A stretch of 64,000 nucleotides of DNA from RGIG8745 sp045576655 (GCA_045576655.1 JAZNGW010000022.1:124001-188000); one strand, 5' to 3'. Positions 33,226-41,740 are shown, counted from the stretch's first letter. The notes: generated by a model not told the origin, from the letters alone. Program-made: numbers and translations.

Positions 33226-33693
33226 ATGGCTAAATTAGTTATCAATTCTTACGATGAGTTTGCTGCTCATCTTGGTGAGGTTCTCGGAACTTCAGACTGG
33301 CTCCAGGTTGACCAGGAGCGTATCAACTTGTTTGCAGATGCAACGCTTGACCACCAGTGGATTCATGTGGATGTGGAGAAGGCGAAGGTTGAAAGTCCTT
33401 ACAAATCTACTATTGCTCACGGTTATCTCACTTTGTCCTTGCTCCCATATTTGTGGAACCAGATTATTGAGGTGAACAACCTGAAAATGATGGTTAACTA
33501 CGGTATGGACAAAATGAAGTTCGGACAGGCTGTTGTAACAGGAAGCAGTGTGCGACTCGTTACGACATTGCAGTCAATTGTGAACCTGCGCGGTACGTGT
33601 AAGGCGGAAATCAAGTTTGTGATTGAAATCAAGGATAGCAAGAAACCTGCAATCGAGGGTGTGGCTACATTCCTCTACTTCTTCGAGAACTAA
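33226..33693 (+). CDS. MaoC-family dehydratase / (R)-hydratase-like hotdog protein
   Basis: 155 residues, a single hotdog domain. The hydratase signature is seen as INLFADATLDHQWIHVD (catalytic Asp and His) and IAHGYLTLSLLP. It probably hydrates or dehydrates acyl thioesters in fatty-acid metabolism. No pathway genes are adjacent, although the upstream gene encodes a fatty-acid-porin-like protein. Length and motif spacing match small stand-alone MaoC enzymes. Confidence 0.9.
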   Translation: MAKLVINSYDEFAAHLGEVLGTSDWLQVDQERINLFADATLDHQWIHVDVEKAKVESPYKSTIAHGYLTLSLLPYLWNQIIEVNNLKMMVNYGMDKMKFGQAVVTGSSVRLVTTLQSIVNLRGTCKAEIKFVIEIKDSKKPAIEGVATFLYFFEN

Positions 33694-33715
33694 GGTTCTG
33701 GGGTTTTGAATAACT

Positions 33716-33839
33716 AACGCTGCAGCGTTGATATTTTTTTGCTTAAGCATTAATTTATCAGCACTGCAGCGTTTTTTCATCAACGAGCCCTCGTTGATGA
33801 AAAAATGAGCCCTCATTAATTTGCAAACGAGGGCTCGTT
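33716..33839. repeat. Palindrome array C, six units at an exact 22-nt period
   Basis: The 14-nt units start at 33716 (AACGCTGCAGCGTT), 33738 (TTTGCTTAAGCATT), 33760 (AGCACTGCAGCGTT), 33782 (AACGAGCCCTCGTT), 33804 (AATGAGCCCTCATT) and 33826 (AACGAGGGCTCGTT). All are separated by 8-nt AT-rich spacers. Units 4 and 6 are reverse complements. Units 4 and 5 differ by one compensatory pair (C-G to T-A). The remaining gap to the next gene holds a half REP-like motif (AGGGCGGACA at 33851), CCTACGCCCGTAGG at 33876 and a -7 box. Confidence 0.88.
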
Positions 33840-33981
33840 GGTAAACTGAAAGGGCGGACATGGCGGAGAACTTCCCCTACGCCCGTAGGCGAATCCCTAT
33901 TGCCGGTTTGGGGTTTCCCTAAATGTTTGGCTGTTTGGAAAAATAGTTGCGTTTATATTTTTTGCTATGTGTTTTCTGCTT

Positions 33982-33989
33982 TATATTTG
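33982..33989 (+). promoter_or_regulatory. -7 box of the aromatic-rich lipoprotein gene
   Basis: TATATTTG, 42 nt before the ATG. TTTG at 33961-33964 is a possible -33 element with short spacing (17 nt). Confidence 0.5.
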
Positions 33990-34030
33990 CTGTCGACAAA
34001 CAGAAGTATAACGATTAAATCATTTGGATT

Positions 34031-34648
34031 ATGAAGAGGTTTTACAGCAAGATGATGATGATGGCAGTAGCGTTGTTCTCCGTTGTGACTTTTACATCAT
34101 GTGACGAAGATATTGATGAGGCTATGATTCTTTCAGGCGAATGGAGCGGCGATTTCGGTATGTTCTATGAGGTGCAACATCCGCGGACAGGACGATGGTA
34201 TGCGTTTGATGCAGATTATACGAACCTGAAGTTTTTCCAGTATGACGAGTATTCCACACACGGGTATGGCAAGCAGGTGGATTTCTACCGTGAAGGACCT
34301 TATGCCTATCAGTATTATGATTTTTATTGGGAAGTGCGCAATGGCATAATTTATTTGGACTATCCTTACGACCCAGAACTGAATGTGGCAATAAGGGACT
34401 ACAGACTGAACTATAGCAAGTTTTCGGGCTGGATAGGCGATGTTCACTTCGAACTGTACAAATTGCGCGACTTCTATTGGGATAGTTATGACGGCTATTA
34501 CGGTTGCGGATGGAGCGACGGATGGTATTGGGATGATTACTATTATTCAAAGACTCGCAACGGTAATAATGCGGATTCTGAGGATATGGGCGAATTGAAC
34601 ATACGTCGTGGAAACAGATTCATGAAAGGGAAGAAAAGTGCGGAATGA
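34031..34648 (+). CDS. Aromatic-rich putative lipoprotein, unknown function
   Basis: 205 residues, not recognised. The signal peptide ends in TFTSC (Cys24), a lipobox-like site followed by DED, so it is probably a surface or periplasmic lipoprotein. The body is exceptionally rich in Tyr, Trp, Phe and Asp, for example WSDGWYWDDYYYSKTRNG near residue 165, and looks beta-rich. An early segment (LSGEWSGDFGMFYEV) resembles the start of small lipocalin-like or META-like lipoproteins in Bacteroidetes, but only weakly. The C-terminal tail is basic (RRGNRFMKGKKSAE). It is preceded by array C and followed by a hairpin. Confidence 0.7.
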   Translation: MKRFYSKMMMMAVALFSVVTFTSCDEDIDEAMILSGEWSGDFGMFYEVQHPRTGRWYAFDADYTNLKFFQYDEYSTHGYGKQVDFYREGPYAYQYYDFYWEVRNGIIYLDYPYDPELNVAIRDYRLNYSKFSGWIGDVHFELYKLRDFYWDSYDGYYGCGWSDGWYWDDYYYSKTRNGNNADSEDMGELNIRRGNRFMKGKKSAE

Positions 34649-34671
34649 CACGTTAACTTGAACGATAATGC

Positions 34672-34705
34672 TTAGTCTGGGCGGTGAAATAACCGCTCAG
34701 ACTAA
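34672..34705 (+). terminator. Hairpin after the aromatic-rich lipoprotein gene
   Basis: TTAGTCTGGGCGGT / ACCGCTCAGACTAA, a long stem with one mismatch and a short AT-rich loop. The 3' tail is AT-rich but not a T-run. The rest of the gap to the tRNA gene is its promoter. Confidence 0.6.
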
Positions 34706-34742
34706 TTAATTTAGGAAAGAGTGTAAAAAAAACGCCAAAAGA

Positions 34743-34773
34743 TTTGCCATTAATGAAAAAAGGCGTACCTTTG
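34743..34773 (+). promoter_or_regulatory. Promoter of tRNA-Met
   Basis: TTTG (34743-34746), 19 nt, TACCTTTG (34766-34773): a textbook Bacteroidetes promoter 20 nt before the tRNA. Confidence 0.8.
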
Positions 34774-34793
34774 CACTCGCTAACGAAAACGAT

Positions 34794-34867
34794 GGCGGGA
34801 TAGCTCAGCTGGTTAGAGCGCATGATTCATAATCATGAGGTCACCGGTTCAATCCCGGTTCCCGCTA
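34794..34867 (+). tRNA. tRNA-Met (anticodon CAT)
   Basis: Full cloverleaf: acceptor GGCGGGA/TCCCGCT (one G-T pair) and D-arm AGCTCAGCTGGTTAGAGC. The anticodon arm is CATGATTCATAATCATG with CAT, and the T-arm ACCGGTTCAATCCCGGT, followed by discriminator A. CCA is not encoded. The paired first base excludes an initiator tRNA. A lysidine-modified tRNA-Ile2 also has CAT and cannot be fully ruled out by eye. Confidence 0.93.
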
Positions 34868-34891
34868 CGAAAAGGAAGCTCAAGGGGTTTG

Positions 34892-34928
34892 GACCGTGTC
34901 ATAACTACATGATGCGGTCTTTTTTTTG
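34892..34928 (+). terminator. Terminator after tRNA-Met
   Basis: GACCGTGTCAT / ATGATGCGGTC stem (with G-T pairs) followed by eight or more T residues. Confidence 0.85.
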
Positions 34929-34955
34929 TTTTACTGATTTTGTCTTTATTGCTGA

Positions 34956-35906
34956 ATGAAACCAATATTCTTTTCGCCCTTGCAGGGCTATACTGAAGAT
35001 GCCTATCGCAGGATTCATGCCCAACTGGCTGGTGGTGTGGAGGCATACTACACACCGTTTCTCAGAGTGGAGCATGGGAAACTTCGTTCGAAGGATGTGC
35101 GTGATGTCCGTCCGGAGTTTAATGAGGAGGTGCCTGTGGTTCCGCAAATCATTGCAAGCAGTGCTGCGGAGGTTGATTTGCTTTTTGACCATCTGGCAAG
35201 TTTGGACCGTTATGGCACAATCGACCTTAATATGGGGTGCCCGTTTCCTCTGCAAACACGTCATGGCAGAGGTGCTGGGCTGTTGGTTGCCAAGGACAAG
35301 GTGCGTGAGGTCGTTGGCCGCTTAAGACAGCGTTGTGATGAGCGTTCGGCTTCGGGTAAGCCGGAAATGAACTTCAGCGTGAAGATGCGTCTCGGTCTTG
35401 AGTCGGTAGAAGAATGGAGAGAGGTGCTTCCCGTGATAGAAGAGTATGCTCCAGTGCATGTTACGATGCATCCGCGTGTGGCAAAGCAACAGTATGGTGG
35501 TGAACTGTATATGGATGAGTTTGAGAGATTTTATGATTGCACAAACTTGCCGATAGTCTATAATGGTGATATTTGTACGCTGGAAGATTTGAAAAGAATA
35601 GAGGAGCGTTTCCCAAGGCTGAAGGCTGTGATGGTTGGCCGCGGACTGTTGGCGCGTCCGTCACTTGCGTTGGAATACGCTGAGGGAGTGGAGTGGAGCG
35701 TAGATCGTCGCATTTCACTGATTACGGAAATGCACAACAGTTTGTTTGAGCACTTCAAAAATATCATTCCTGGCGAAGATCAACTTCTTTCTAAGGTGCG
35801 TACTTTTTGGGATTATATGGAGGGAGAATTAGGCCGCAAAGCTTTCAAGAAGATTAAGAAAGCAGGCAACATGAAAAACTACCTCAGGGCTGTGGCTGAA
35901 CTATGA
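34956..35906 (+). CDS. tRNA-dihydrouridine synthase
   Basis: 316 residues of the Dus flavoenzyme family. The N-terminus is FSPLQGYTEDAYRR in place of the usual APMxGxTD. The active-site segment DLNMGCPFPLQTRHGRGAGLL carries the catalytic Cys, and FMN contacts appear as VTMHPR and IVYNGDI, with MVGRGLLARP at the phosphate site. It reduces uridine in tRNA D-loops using NADPH. The subfamily (DusB-like versus DusC-like) is not resolved. Convergent with rsmD, overlapping it by 6 nt. Confidence 0.92.
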   Translation: MKPIFFSPLQGYTEDAYRRIHAQLAGGVEAYYTPFLRVEHGKLRSKDVRDVRPEFNEEVPVVPQIIASSAAEVDLLFDHLASLDRYGTIDLNMGCPFPLQTRHGRGAGLLVAKDKVREVVGRLRQRCDERSASGKPEMNFSVKMRLGLESVEEWREVLPVIEEYAPVHVTMHPRVAKQQYGGELYMDEFERFYDCTNLPIVYNGDICTLEDLKRIEERFPRLKAVMVGRGLLARPSLALEYAEGVEWSVDRRISLITEMHNSLFEHFKNIIPGEDQLLSKVRTFWDYMEGELGRKAFKKIKKAGNMKNYLRAVAEL

Positions 35907-36443
35907 TTTGCGGAAAAAAGAGAAGTTGACCGAACCGTATGTGCGGTGGTCTATTAGCAAAGGGTGTGAACTGAAATCATTGTCCTTGCCGTGTTCGACA
36001 ATAAGCAACCCGTTTTCTTCCAATAAGTCGTTTGCGAATACGAGGTCTGGTATGTCTTTGATTTTATCAAGTGCGTAGGGTGGGTCAGCAAAAACAATGT
36101 TAAACTTTGAAGGACTGCGTTGGATGTACTTGAACACATCGGCATGCACTGGTATCCATGCGCGGTCGTTAAGTTCGCGAGCCGTCTTTAAGAGGAACTG
36201 AAAGTGTTTGTAGTCTTTCTCCACGCTCATAACCTTGCTGCAGCCACGTGACACGAATTCAAGCCCGATGCTACCTGTTCCGCCGAAGAGGTCGAGCGCA
36301 GTCAGTTCGTCATCGAAATCAACATAAACATTTGTCAGGATGTTGAACAGGCTCTCCTTTGCAAAGTCCGTAGTGGGACGTGCCTTGAAAGTGCGTGGCA
36401 CGTCGAAACGTTTATGCTTGTATTTACCTCCAATGATTCGCAT
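35901..36443 (-). CDS. rsmD: 16S rRNA (guanine966-N2)-methyltransferase RsmD
   Basis: 180 residues. MRIIGGKYKHKRF and the ARPTTDFAKESLFNIL motif are typical of RsmD. SAM-binding motif LDLFGGTGSIGLEFVSRG and catalytic FADPPYAL follow. It methylates G966 of 16S rRNA. It probably ends an operon with the DUF3822 gene, 36 nt upstream, and the preceding small membrane-anchored protein. Confidence 0.93.
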   Translation of the reverse strand: MRIIGGKYKHKRFDVPRTFKARPTTDFAKESLFNILTNVYVDFDDELTALDLFGGTGSIGLEFVSRGCSKVMSVEKDYKHFQFLLKTARELNDRAWIPVHADVFKYIQRSPSKFNIVFADPPYALDKIKDIPDLVFANDLLEENGLLIVEHGKDNDFSSHPLLIDHRTYGSVNFSFFRKS

Positions 36444-36479
36444 GACAGGTCGTGTTTACGTGGATTGATCTATAAATTT

Positions 36480-37298
36480 TCAAAATCCGCAAACGAGCAA
36501 GGTTTGCAGATCGTAAGGGATATTTGTGTGTCCCTTAGTGATGGTGTTGCGGAAGTCTTCGTTAGGATCTATGGTTTCAACTTTGTTGATGAAATACGAA
36601 ATCTTGCTGGCTAGGTTGGGGTGTTGGTTCTTATCGCTTACAATGAGTAGTGAATCGTCAATTTGGTCGTAGCCCAACTGCTGCCATACGTTGAGTATGT
36701 AATATTGGATGTCGTCAACGGTCTTTACGGGGAAGGTGTTGGCAAATAGCATGACTCCCTGGTTGAGGCAGTAGACAGTCATTTCCGATTCGTGCAGATA
36801 GACGAACATCTTTTTGTTATTGCCGAAGATGCTTTTCTCGGCGAAGAACTCTATGAGCGTGCTGGCGGAAGCGTAGAAGCGTGCTCGGGGGAAGTCGTCG
36901 CGAATGAGCTGGTAGATGCTTTTCTCCAGTCCGAAGATGATGGCTATCCCTGAGCGTCGGAGCACGTTGTAACTGATGTGTTGAGGAGCCTCTTTTGGGA
37001 AGTTGAAACTGAAGATGTCTTCGATATCTTCGCTTTTGAAGTGAACTACCGGAACGGTTGTGAACTTTGGAGTAGTGACAAGCACATTTACGCGCTGGTA
37101 TTGCTCTTTCAGAACAGGTTCGTTCAGCAGCGCTTGCTTTAGATTGGCTGCAAGCGATATAGTGTGGTTGACCTTGTATGTGATGTATTTGTATGGCTCC
37201 GCTTCCGACGGTGCATACACACAAAAAGAAAGTCCATCCGTGCAGACACGGATGGACAAACTTTTATTTGGATTTTGAGTATTTCCAGTAGCCTGCAT
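36480..37298 (-). CDS. DUF3822 family protein
   Basis: 272 residues. It matches the Bacteroidetes DUF3822 pattern: an N-terminal SLSIRVCTDGLSFCVY strand, VLVTTPKFTTVPVVHF, a middle SSTLIEFF-like segment and a late YYILNVWQQLGYDQIDDSLL. Such proteins have an actin-like or PilM-like fold by family prediction and are commonly found next to rsmD, as here. Function unknown. The 13-nt gap to the preceding gene indicates co-transcription. Confidence 0.82.
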   Translation of the reverse strand: MQATGNTQNPNKSLSIRVCTDGLSFCVYAPSEAEPYKYITYKVNHTISLAANLKQALLNEPVLKEQYQRVNVLVTTPKFTTVPVVHFKSEDIEDIFSFNFPKEAPQHISYNVLRRSGIAIIFGLEKSIYQLIRDDFPRARFYASASTLIEFFAEKSIFGNNKKMFVYLHESEMTVYCLNQGVMLFANTFPVKTVDDIQYYILNVWQQLGYDQIDDSLLIVSDKNQHPNLASKISYFINKVETIDPNEDFRNTITKGHTNIPYDLQTLLVCGF

Positions 37299-37311
37299 TT
37301 ATGCTATTGTC

Positions 37312-38004
37312 TTAATCCCAGTTACCTGCGAGTTTGTTGTTTGCGTCGTCAAGGTCACCGATGCGGAGTCCGTACCATGTACCTTCTGTGTGGTCTGGAA
37401 GTTCTTCCATGAGGTCTCCTCTGTTCTTGCCTCTCTTCTTAAGTTCTGCCTTGAGAGTATTGATCTTCTTAGTGTCGAGTCCGTCAAGATAGTCGTCCAT
37501 AGAAGCGCGTACTTCAAGAAGGAGTTCGAACTGCTCTTGCTTGAGGTTGTAAGTCTGTTTTTTGCGAAGTTGGAATACACCGCCTTCTTTACCAACAGGG
37601 ATGATCTTAAGTGAGTCAGCGTTTGTGATGTTGAGGATGTCCATCGGTGCAACCCATACTGTGTCGCGCTTGATGATTCCCTTTTGTACAGCCTCTTCTT
37701 CAGTGAGTCCTGATTCGAGCTGTTCGTCTGTCAATTCGCCTTCCTTGATGATTTTATCCAATGCACGTCCGTTTGCTACCCAATCAACGAGTGAGTCGAT
37801 AGTTCCGCAGTAGTCACCTTTGTTACTTCTTTTGTACAACTCTTCTGCGTCTTTGATGTTAAGGAGTGATGCGATAACCGCTTTTTCTCTCATTTCCTTT
37901 TCTTTGTCAAATTCGATTTCACTCCAGATGCTTGTGTAGCAAGCATAGGTCAATCCAATGATACAGAGTGTCAAAATTGAATTGAAGATAATCTTTTTTT
38001 TCAT
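37312..38004 (-). CDS. Membrane-anchored hypothetical protein
   Basis: 230 residues, not recognised. A single N-terminal hydrophobic segment (residues ~7-24, signal anchor) is followed by a charged, helix-rich body without disulfide-forming pattern. Contains KKRGKNRGDLMEELPDH near the C-terminus and an extended TVWVAPMDIL region. It is first in the operon with DUF3822 and rsmD. The body probably faces the periplasm. Confidence 0.7.
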   Translation of the reverse strand: MKKKIIFNSILTLCIIGLTYACYTSIWSEIEFDKEKEMREKAVIASLLNIKDAEELYKRSNKGDYCGTIDSLVDWVANGRALDKIIKEGELTDEQLESGLTEEEAVQKGIIKRDTVWVAPMDILNITNADSLKIIPVGKEGGVFQLRKKQTYNLKQEQFELLLEVRASMDDYLDGLDTKKINTLKAELKKRGKNRGDLMEELPDHTEGTWYGLRIGDLDDANNKLAGNWD

Positions 38005-38044
38005 GATGTGTGCTTGTATTTTTTTATTTGTTATATTCGTAGCG

Positions 38045-38052
38045 CAAAAATA
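38045..38052 (-). promoter_or_regulatory. -7 box for the hypothetical-DUF3822-rsmD operon
   Basis: CAAAAATA on plus (TATTTTTG on minus), 41 nt before the start codon. Confidence 0.5.
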
Positions 38053-38103
38053 ACGATTTTAAATGAAATGCAGTGAATACTGCCTTGTTTTTTTGATTAA
38101 ATA

Positions 38104-39582
38104 ATGATTAAAAATTACCTAAAGGAGCAGATTTTGTTGAATTTTGGCTTTGAACCGACTTTAGGGCAGGCTGAGGCGTTGGATTCGTTGTGCGATTTTA
38201 TTTTGTCGGGATCAAATGATGCGCTGTTTGTGTTGAGAGGATTTGCTGGTACAGGAAAGACTTCGCTGATAGCGGCTCTTGTTAAGACGCTTGGGCAGAT
38301 TGAACGACAATGTGTATTGATGGCTCCTACGGGGCGGGCTGCTAAAGTTTTTTCGCTTTACTCGGAGCATCCTGCTTTTACCATTCATAAACGGATTTAT
38401 AGGCAGAAATCGATTGATAACGATTCTATTTTCTCCTTGAATTACAATATGTTGGCTAATGTGTTGTTTGTTGTGGATGAGGCTTCGATGATTGCGAATG
38501 ACGGACTTTCTGGTAGTGTGTACGGGACTGGGCGTTTGCTCGACGACCTTGTGCAGTTTGTTTATGGTGGTCATGGGTGTAAGTTGATTCTTATGGGCGA
38601 TACGGCGCAATTGCCTCCAGTGGGGGAGGGGGAGAGTCCTGCGCTTCAGGATGATGTAATGGAGGGTTATGGTTTGGATGTCATTTCCCATACTTTGCGC
38701 CATGTGGTACGTCAGCAAGAGGAGTCGGGGATTTTGTGGAATGCTACTCGTTTGCGGCAGTTGATCGAGGAGGAGGAATACTTCAGCTTGCCTAAGATAC
38801 GATTTTCGGGCTTTGCAGATGTTAGGAACGTGCCTGGAAATGAACTGATTGAGGCAATAAGTGATTGCTATTCCCATTGCGGAATAGACGAGACTATGGT
38901 GGTTTGTCGTTCGAACAAGCGCGCTCATGTCTACAACAATGGCATCCGAAATCAGATATTGGGGCGCGAGGAAGAACTGTCGTCAGGCGATTTGCTGATG
39001 ATAGCGAAGAATAACTATTTTTGGATGCGTCCTGAGGAGAGAGGTGGTGAGGTTGATGATAAGGATGCTTCTGCTGCTGTGAAGAGTGCCGTGCCTACCG
39101 ATTTCATTGCTAATGGTGATGTGGCTGTGGTGGAGAGGGTGCGCAATGTGCGTGAACTCTATGGATTCAGATTTGCTGATTGCTGGTTGAGACTTCCTGA
39201 TTATGATGATTACGAACTTGAGACTACAGTATTGCTTGATACGTTGCATTCGGAGTCACCGGCCTTGTCTCGTGAAGATAGCGAGCGTTTATTCAATAAT
39301 ATAATGGAGGATTATATGGATATTCCAAGCAAGCGCGAGAGGATGAAGAAGATGAAGGAAGATCCTTATTACAACGCTTTGCAGATAAAATATGCTTATG
39401 CTGTGACGTGTCATAAGGCACAGGGCGGTCAATGGCAACGGGTCTTTGTTGACCAGGGATATATGACTGAGGATATGCTGGGACCTGACTATTTTAGGTG
39501 GTTGTACACTGCTTTGACTCGTGCTACCGAAACGGTATACTTCGTTAACTGGCTTGAGGAGCAAACTCTTGAGTGTGAATGA
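38104..39582 (+). CDS. RecD-like superfamily 1 DNA helicase/ATPase
   Basis: 492 residues. Walker A is LRGFAGTGKTSLIAAL (~45-60), followed by MAPTGRAAKVFS, VVDEASMI (Walker B) and ILMGDTAQLPPVG (motif III). The UvrD-like C-terminal motifs are YAVTCHKAQGGQW and WLYTALTRATETVYFV. This is the short RecD2-like layout lacking the N-terminal extension. Members act as 5'-3' DNA helicases in repair or conjugation-related processes. It stands alone on the plus strand, convergent with the folA-thyA operon. Confidence 0.88.
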   Translation: MIKNYLKEQILLNFGFEPTLGQAEALDSLCDFILSGSNDALFVLRGFAGTGKTSLIAALVKTLGQIERQCVLMAPTGRAAKVFSLYSEHPAFTIHKRIYRQKSIDNDSIFSLNYNMLANVLFVVDEASMIANDGLSGSVYGTGRLLDDLVQFVYGGHGCKLILMGDTAQLPPVGEGESPALQDDVMEGYGLDVISHTLRHVVRQQEESGILWNATRLRQLIEEEEYFSLPKIRFSGFADVRNVPGNELIEAISDCYSHCGIDETMVVCRSNKRAHVYNNGIRNQILGREEELSSGDLLMIAKNNYFWMRPEERGGEVDDKDASAAVKSAVPTDFIANGDVAVVERVRNVRELYGFRFADCWLRLPDYDDYELETTVLLDTLHSESPALSREDSERLFNNIMEDYMDIPSKRERMKKMKEDPYYNALQIKYAYAVTCHKAQGGQWQRVFVDQGYMTEDMLGPDYFRWLYTALTRATETVYFVNWLEEQTLECE

Positions 39583-39594
39583 TTTATAAAATTG

Positions 39595-40230
39595 TTATTT
39601 CCCGTCAGTAAATCGGTAATCGCGGGCATTTTTTAGTCCGGCTGTGCCCATATATTTGCTTATTGAACCGAGAACTTTTACTTTTCGTCGCATAATTTCC
39701 GGATTATCCTTGAGGTTGAGCGCTTCACGTGTTTTGATGTAGCTGCTGCCTTTTGACAGGCCTATAGGTACGCAGTCGCTTGCATCAATATTTGTGGTAT
39801 CACTTGCTATTAGGATGTTTGTTTCCTTGCTTCCGTTCTTGAATAAGATCGCAGAACTCATGCTAGTGCCTTTCACATATCCTACGATATAGCCTTCGAC
39901 CCAGCAATTGGGCATTGATGCAACATCATGGCTGACGACCCATTCTCCCAATTCTCCTTTGGCAAGATCTTTAGCTCTATAAGGACGAGCAATAGTGCCT
40001 CCATTGTTAATCATGTTTTCGAGCGACCCCCAGCCTTGATAAGGGTCGTCTTCATTGTAATCGTCGGTAATAACATCATCGTTATTGCCGCTGTTTTCAT
40101 TGTTGGTAGGGTGCTCTGGTTGTTCCGCATCATCTTTATCTGCCTCTGGAATTTCTAACTTTTCGCAACTGACCAAAATAATTACTGCCATGAAAAGCCA
40201 ATAAGTGGTGCGATGCAAAATGTTGTGCAT
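39595..40230 (-). CDS. DUF6359-like OB-fold lipoprotein
   Basis: 211 residues. The N-terminal signal has LVSCEK (lipobox Cys22), followed by a low-complexity acidic linker rich in D/E/N/P (~residues 27-65). The globular domain has VEGYIVGYVKGTSMSSAILF, NILIASDTTNI and a C-terminal KVKVLGSISKYMGTAGLKNA. This matches the OB-fold DUF6359 domain found in Bacteroidetes surface lipoproteins. Function unknown. It follows folA by 15 nt on the same strand. Confidence 0.75.
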   Translation of the reverse strand: MHNILHRTTYWLFMAVIILVSCEKLEIPEADKDDAEQPEHPTNNENSGNNDDVITDDYNEDDPYQGWGSLENMINNGGTIARPYRAKDLAKGELGEWVVSHDVASMPNCWVEGYIVGYVKGTSMSSAILFKNGSKETNILIASDTTNIDASDCVPIGLSKGSSYIKTREALNLKDNPEIMRRKVKVLGSISKYMGTAGLKNARDYRFTDGK

Positions 40231-40245
40231 AATTATTATGATGCT

Positions 40246-40746
40246 TTATTTGTTGATGCGCTCAAGATTTACAAATGAATATTTGTGTGAGTGTTTCTCG
40301 TCACTCTCATGGTCTTCTCTGTAAGTTTCTTGCCATTCGTTAAGGGCAAATTCTGGAAAAAACGTGTCAGCGTGTTCGGGAATGTCGTGTATGTAAGTGA
40401 GGCATAGACAGTCTGCTATTTTCAAACCTTCTGCATAAACGGATGCCCCACCAATGATGAACACTTCGTCGTTCTCATTGCACGATGATAGTGCTTCGTC
40501 TAGATTGCGGAAGCAGTCGGCGCCGGGGAAATCAACCGGACTTCCCGTTCGAGAGAGAACGATGTTACGGCGGTTGGGGAGAGCGCCCTTAGGGAGTGAC
40601 TCAAACGTTTTACGCCCCATGATTATTGTGTTGCCGGTAGTAAGTTGCTTGAAGCGCTTCAGATCATTTGGCAACCAGTATATAAGTTTGTTCTCATGTC
40701 CGATAGCATTGTTTTGGGCTATCGCTACGATAATCGATATTCGCAT
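40246..40746 (-). CDS. folA: Dihydrofolate reductase
   Basis: 166 residues. Typical DHFR sequence: ISIIVAIAQNNAIGHENKLIYWLPNDLKRFK, the NADPH-binding IIMGRKTFESLP and VFIIGGASVYAEGL, and TYIHDI near the end. It regenerates tetrahydrofolate from the dihydrofolate that thymidylate synthase produces. thyA lies 62 nt upstream on the same strand. Confidence 0.96.
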   Translation of the reverse strand: MRISIIVAIAQNNAIGHENKLIYWLPNDLKRFKQLTTGNTIIMGRKTFESLPKGALPNRRNIVLSRTGSPVDFPGADCFRNLDEALSSCNENDEVFIIGGASVYAEGLKIADCLCLTYIHDIPEHADTFFPEFALNEWQETYREDHESDEKHSHKYSFVNLERINK

Positions 40747-40808
40747 TGTTTTGTTGTACTATACGCTACAAATTCAGTTAATTACTAAAATTCTCCGTTT
40801 ACGCATTG

Positions 40809-41603
40809 CTAAACAGACACCTCACCCTTGATGTGCGGCCATGGTTCGTAATCGGTAAGTTCGAAGTCTTCATATTTGAAACTGAAAATGTCCTTGACAT
40901 CGGGGTTGATTTTCATCTTTGGCAAGTGGCGAGGTTCGCGGGTGAGTTGAAGATTTGCCTGCTCGATATGGTTCGTGTAGAGATGGGTGTCGCCTGTTGT
41001 ATAAACGAAATCTCCAGGTTTGAGCCCAGTTACCTGCGCAACCATCATTAGAAGTAGGGAGTAGGATGCAATGTTGAAGGGTACTCCCAAGAATGTGTCA
41101 GCGCTGCGCTGATATAATTGGAGACTTAATTTACCGTCAGCAACATAGAATTGGAAAAGGATGTGGCATGGAGGAAGGTTCATGTTGTCGAGGTCGGCAA
41201 CGTTCCATGCGCTTACAATCATGCGTCGTGAATCTGGATTGTTTTTGATGTCATTGATTACACGGGTGATTTGGTCTATATGACCTCCGTTGTAGTCTGG
41301 CCAAGAACGCCATTGGTAACCGTAGATGTGTCCAAGGTTACCGTCCTCATCAGCCCATTCGTTCCAAATCCTTACTCCACGCTCTTGCAGCCATTTGGCG
41401 TTAGTGTCGCCGTTGAGAAACCACAACAATTCGTAAATGATTGATTTCAAGTGCAGTTTCTTGGTCGTCAGGAGCGGAAAACCCTCTTCAAGGTTGAATC
41501 GCATTTGGTTGCCAAACACGCTAATAGTACCTGTTCCGGTACGGTCTTCCTTTTTGCATCCCTCTTTGAGAATCCTGTCTAATAGTTGCAAGTACTGTTT
41601 CAT
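40809..41603 (-). CDS. thyA: Thymidylate synthase
   Basis: 264 residues from MKQYLQLLDRIL, exactly the classical ThyA length. An in-frame ATG at 41678 would add 25 atypical residues and is rejected. Motifs include RTGTGTISVFGNQMRFNL and the active-site cysteine in LPPCHILFQFYV, then SLQLYQRSADTFLGVPFNIASY and the C-terminal PWPHIKGEVSV. It converts dUMP to dTMP with methylene-tetrahydrofolate. It forms an operon with folA. Confidence 0.97.
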   Translation of the reverse strand: MKQYLQLLDRILKEGCKKEDRTGTGTISVFGNQMRFNLEEGFPLLTTKKLHLKSIIYELLWFLNGDTNAKWLQERGVRIWNEWADEDGNLGHIYGYQWRSWPDYNGGHIDQITRVINDIKNNPDSRRMIVSAWNVADLDNMNLPPCHILFQFYVADGKLSLQLYQRSADTFLGVPFNIASYSLLLMMVAQVTGLKPGDFVYTTGDTHLYTNHIEQANLQLTREPRHLPKMKINPDVKDIFSFKYEDFELTDYEPWPHIKGEVSV

Positions 41604-41709
41604 AGTTATCTTTGTTGTTACGTTTCCTCGTTGCTTGTCGTATTGCGCTGTTCTCTGTTTGCATATAAAGGTGCGCAACTGTATTTTTTATGCTTGTCAT
41701 CGCTGAATG

Positions 41710-41740
41710 CAAATATAGCGATTTTACTTGATAAAGCAAA
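41710..41740 (-). promoter_or_regulatory. Promoter of thyA-folA
   Basis: On the minus strand TTTG, 19 nt, TATATTTG (plus strand CAAATATA 41710-41717 and CAAA 41737-41740): a full consensus. The leader before the thyA ATG is about 100 nt. Confidence 0.72.

Noticed and set aside
33716..33839. CRISPR-like array
   Set aside because: Repeat units of 14 nt with 8-nt spacers are far shorter than CRISPR repeats and spacers, the units themselves vary, and no cas genes are in the window.
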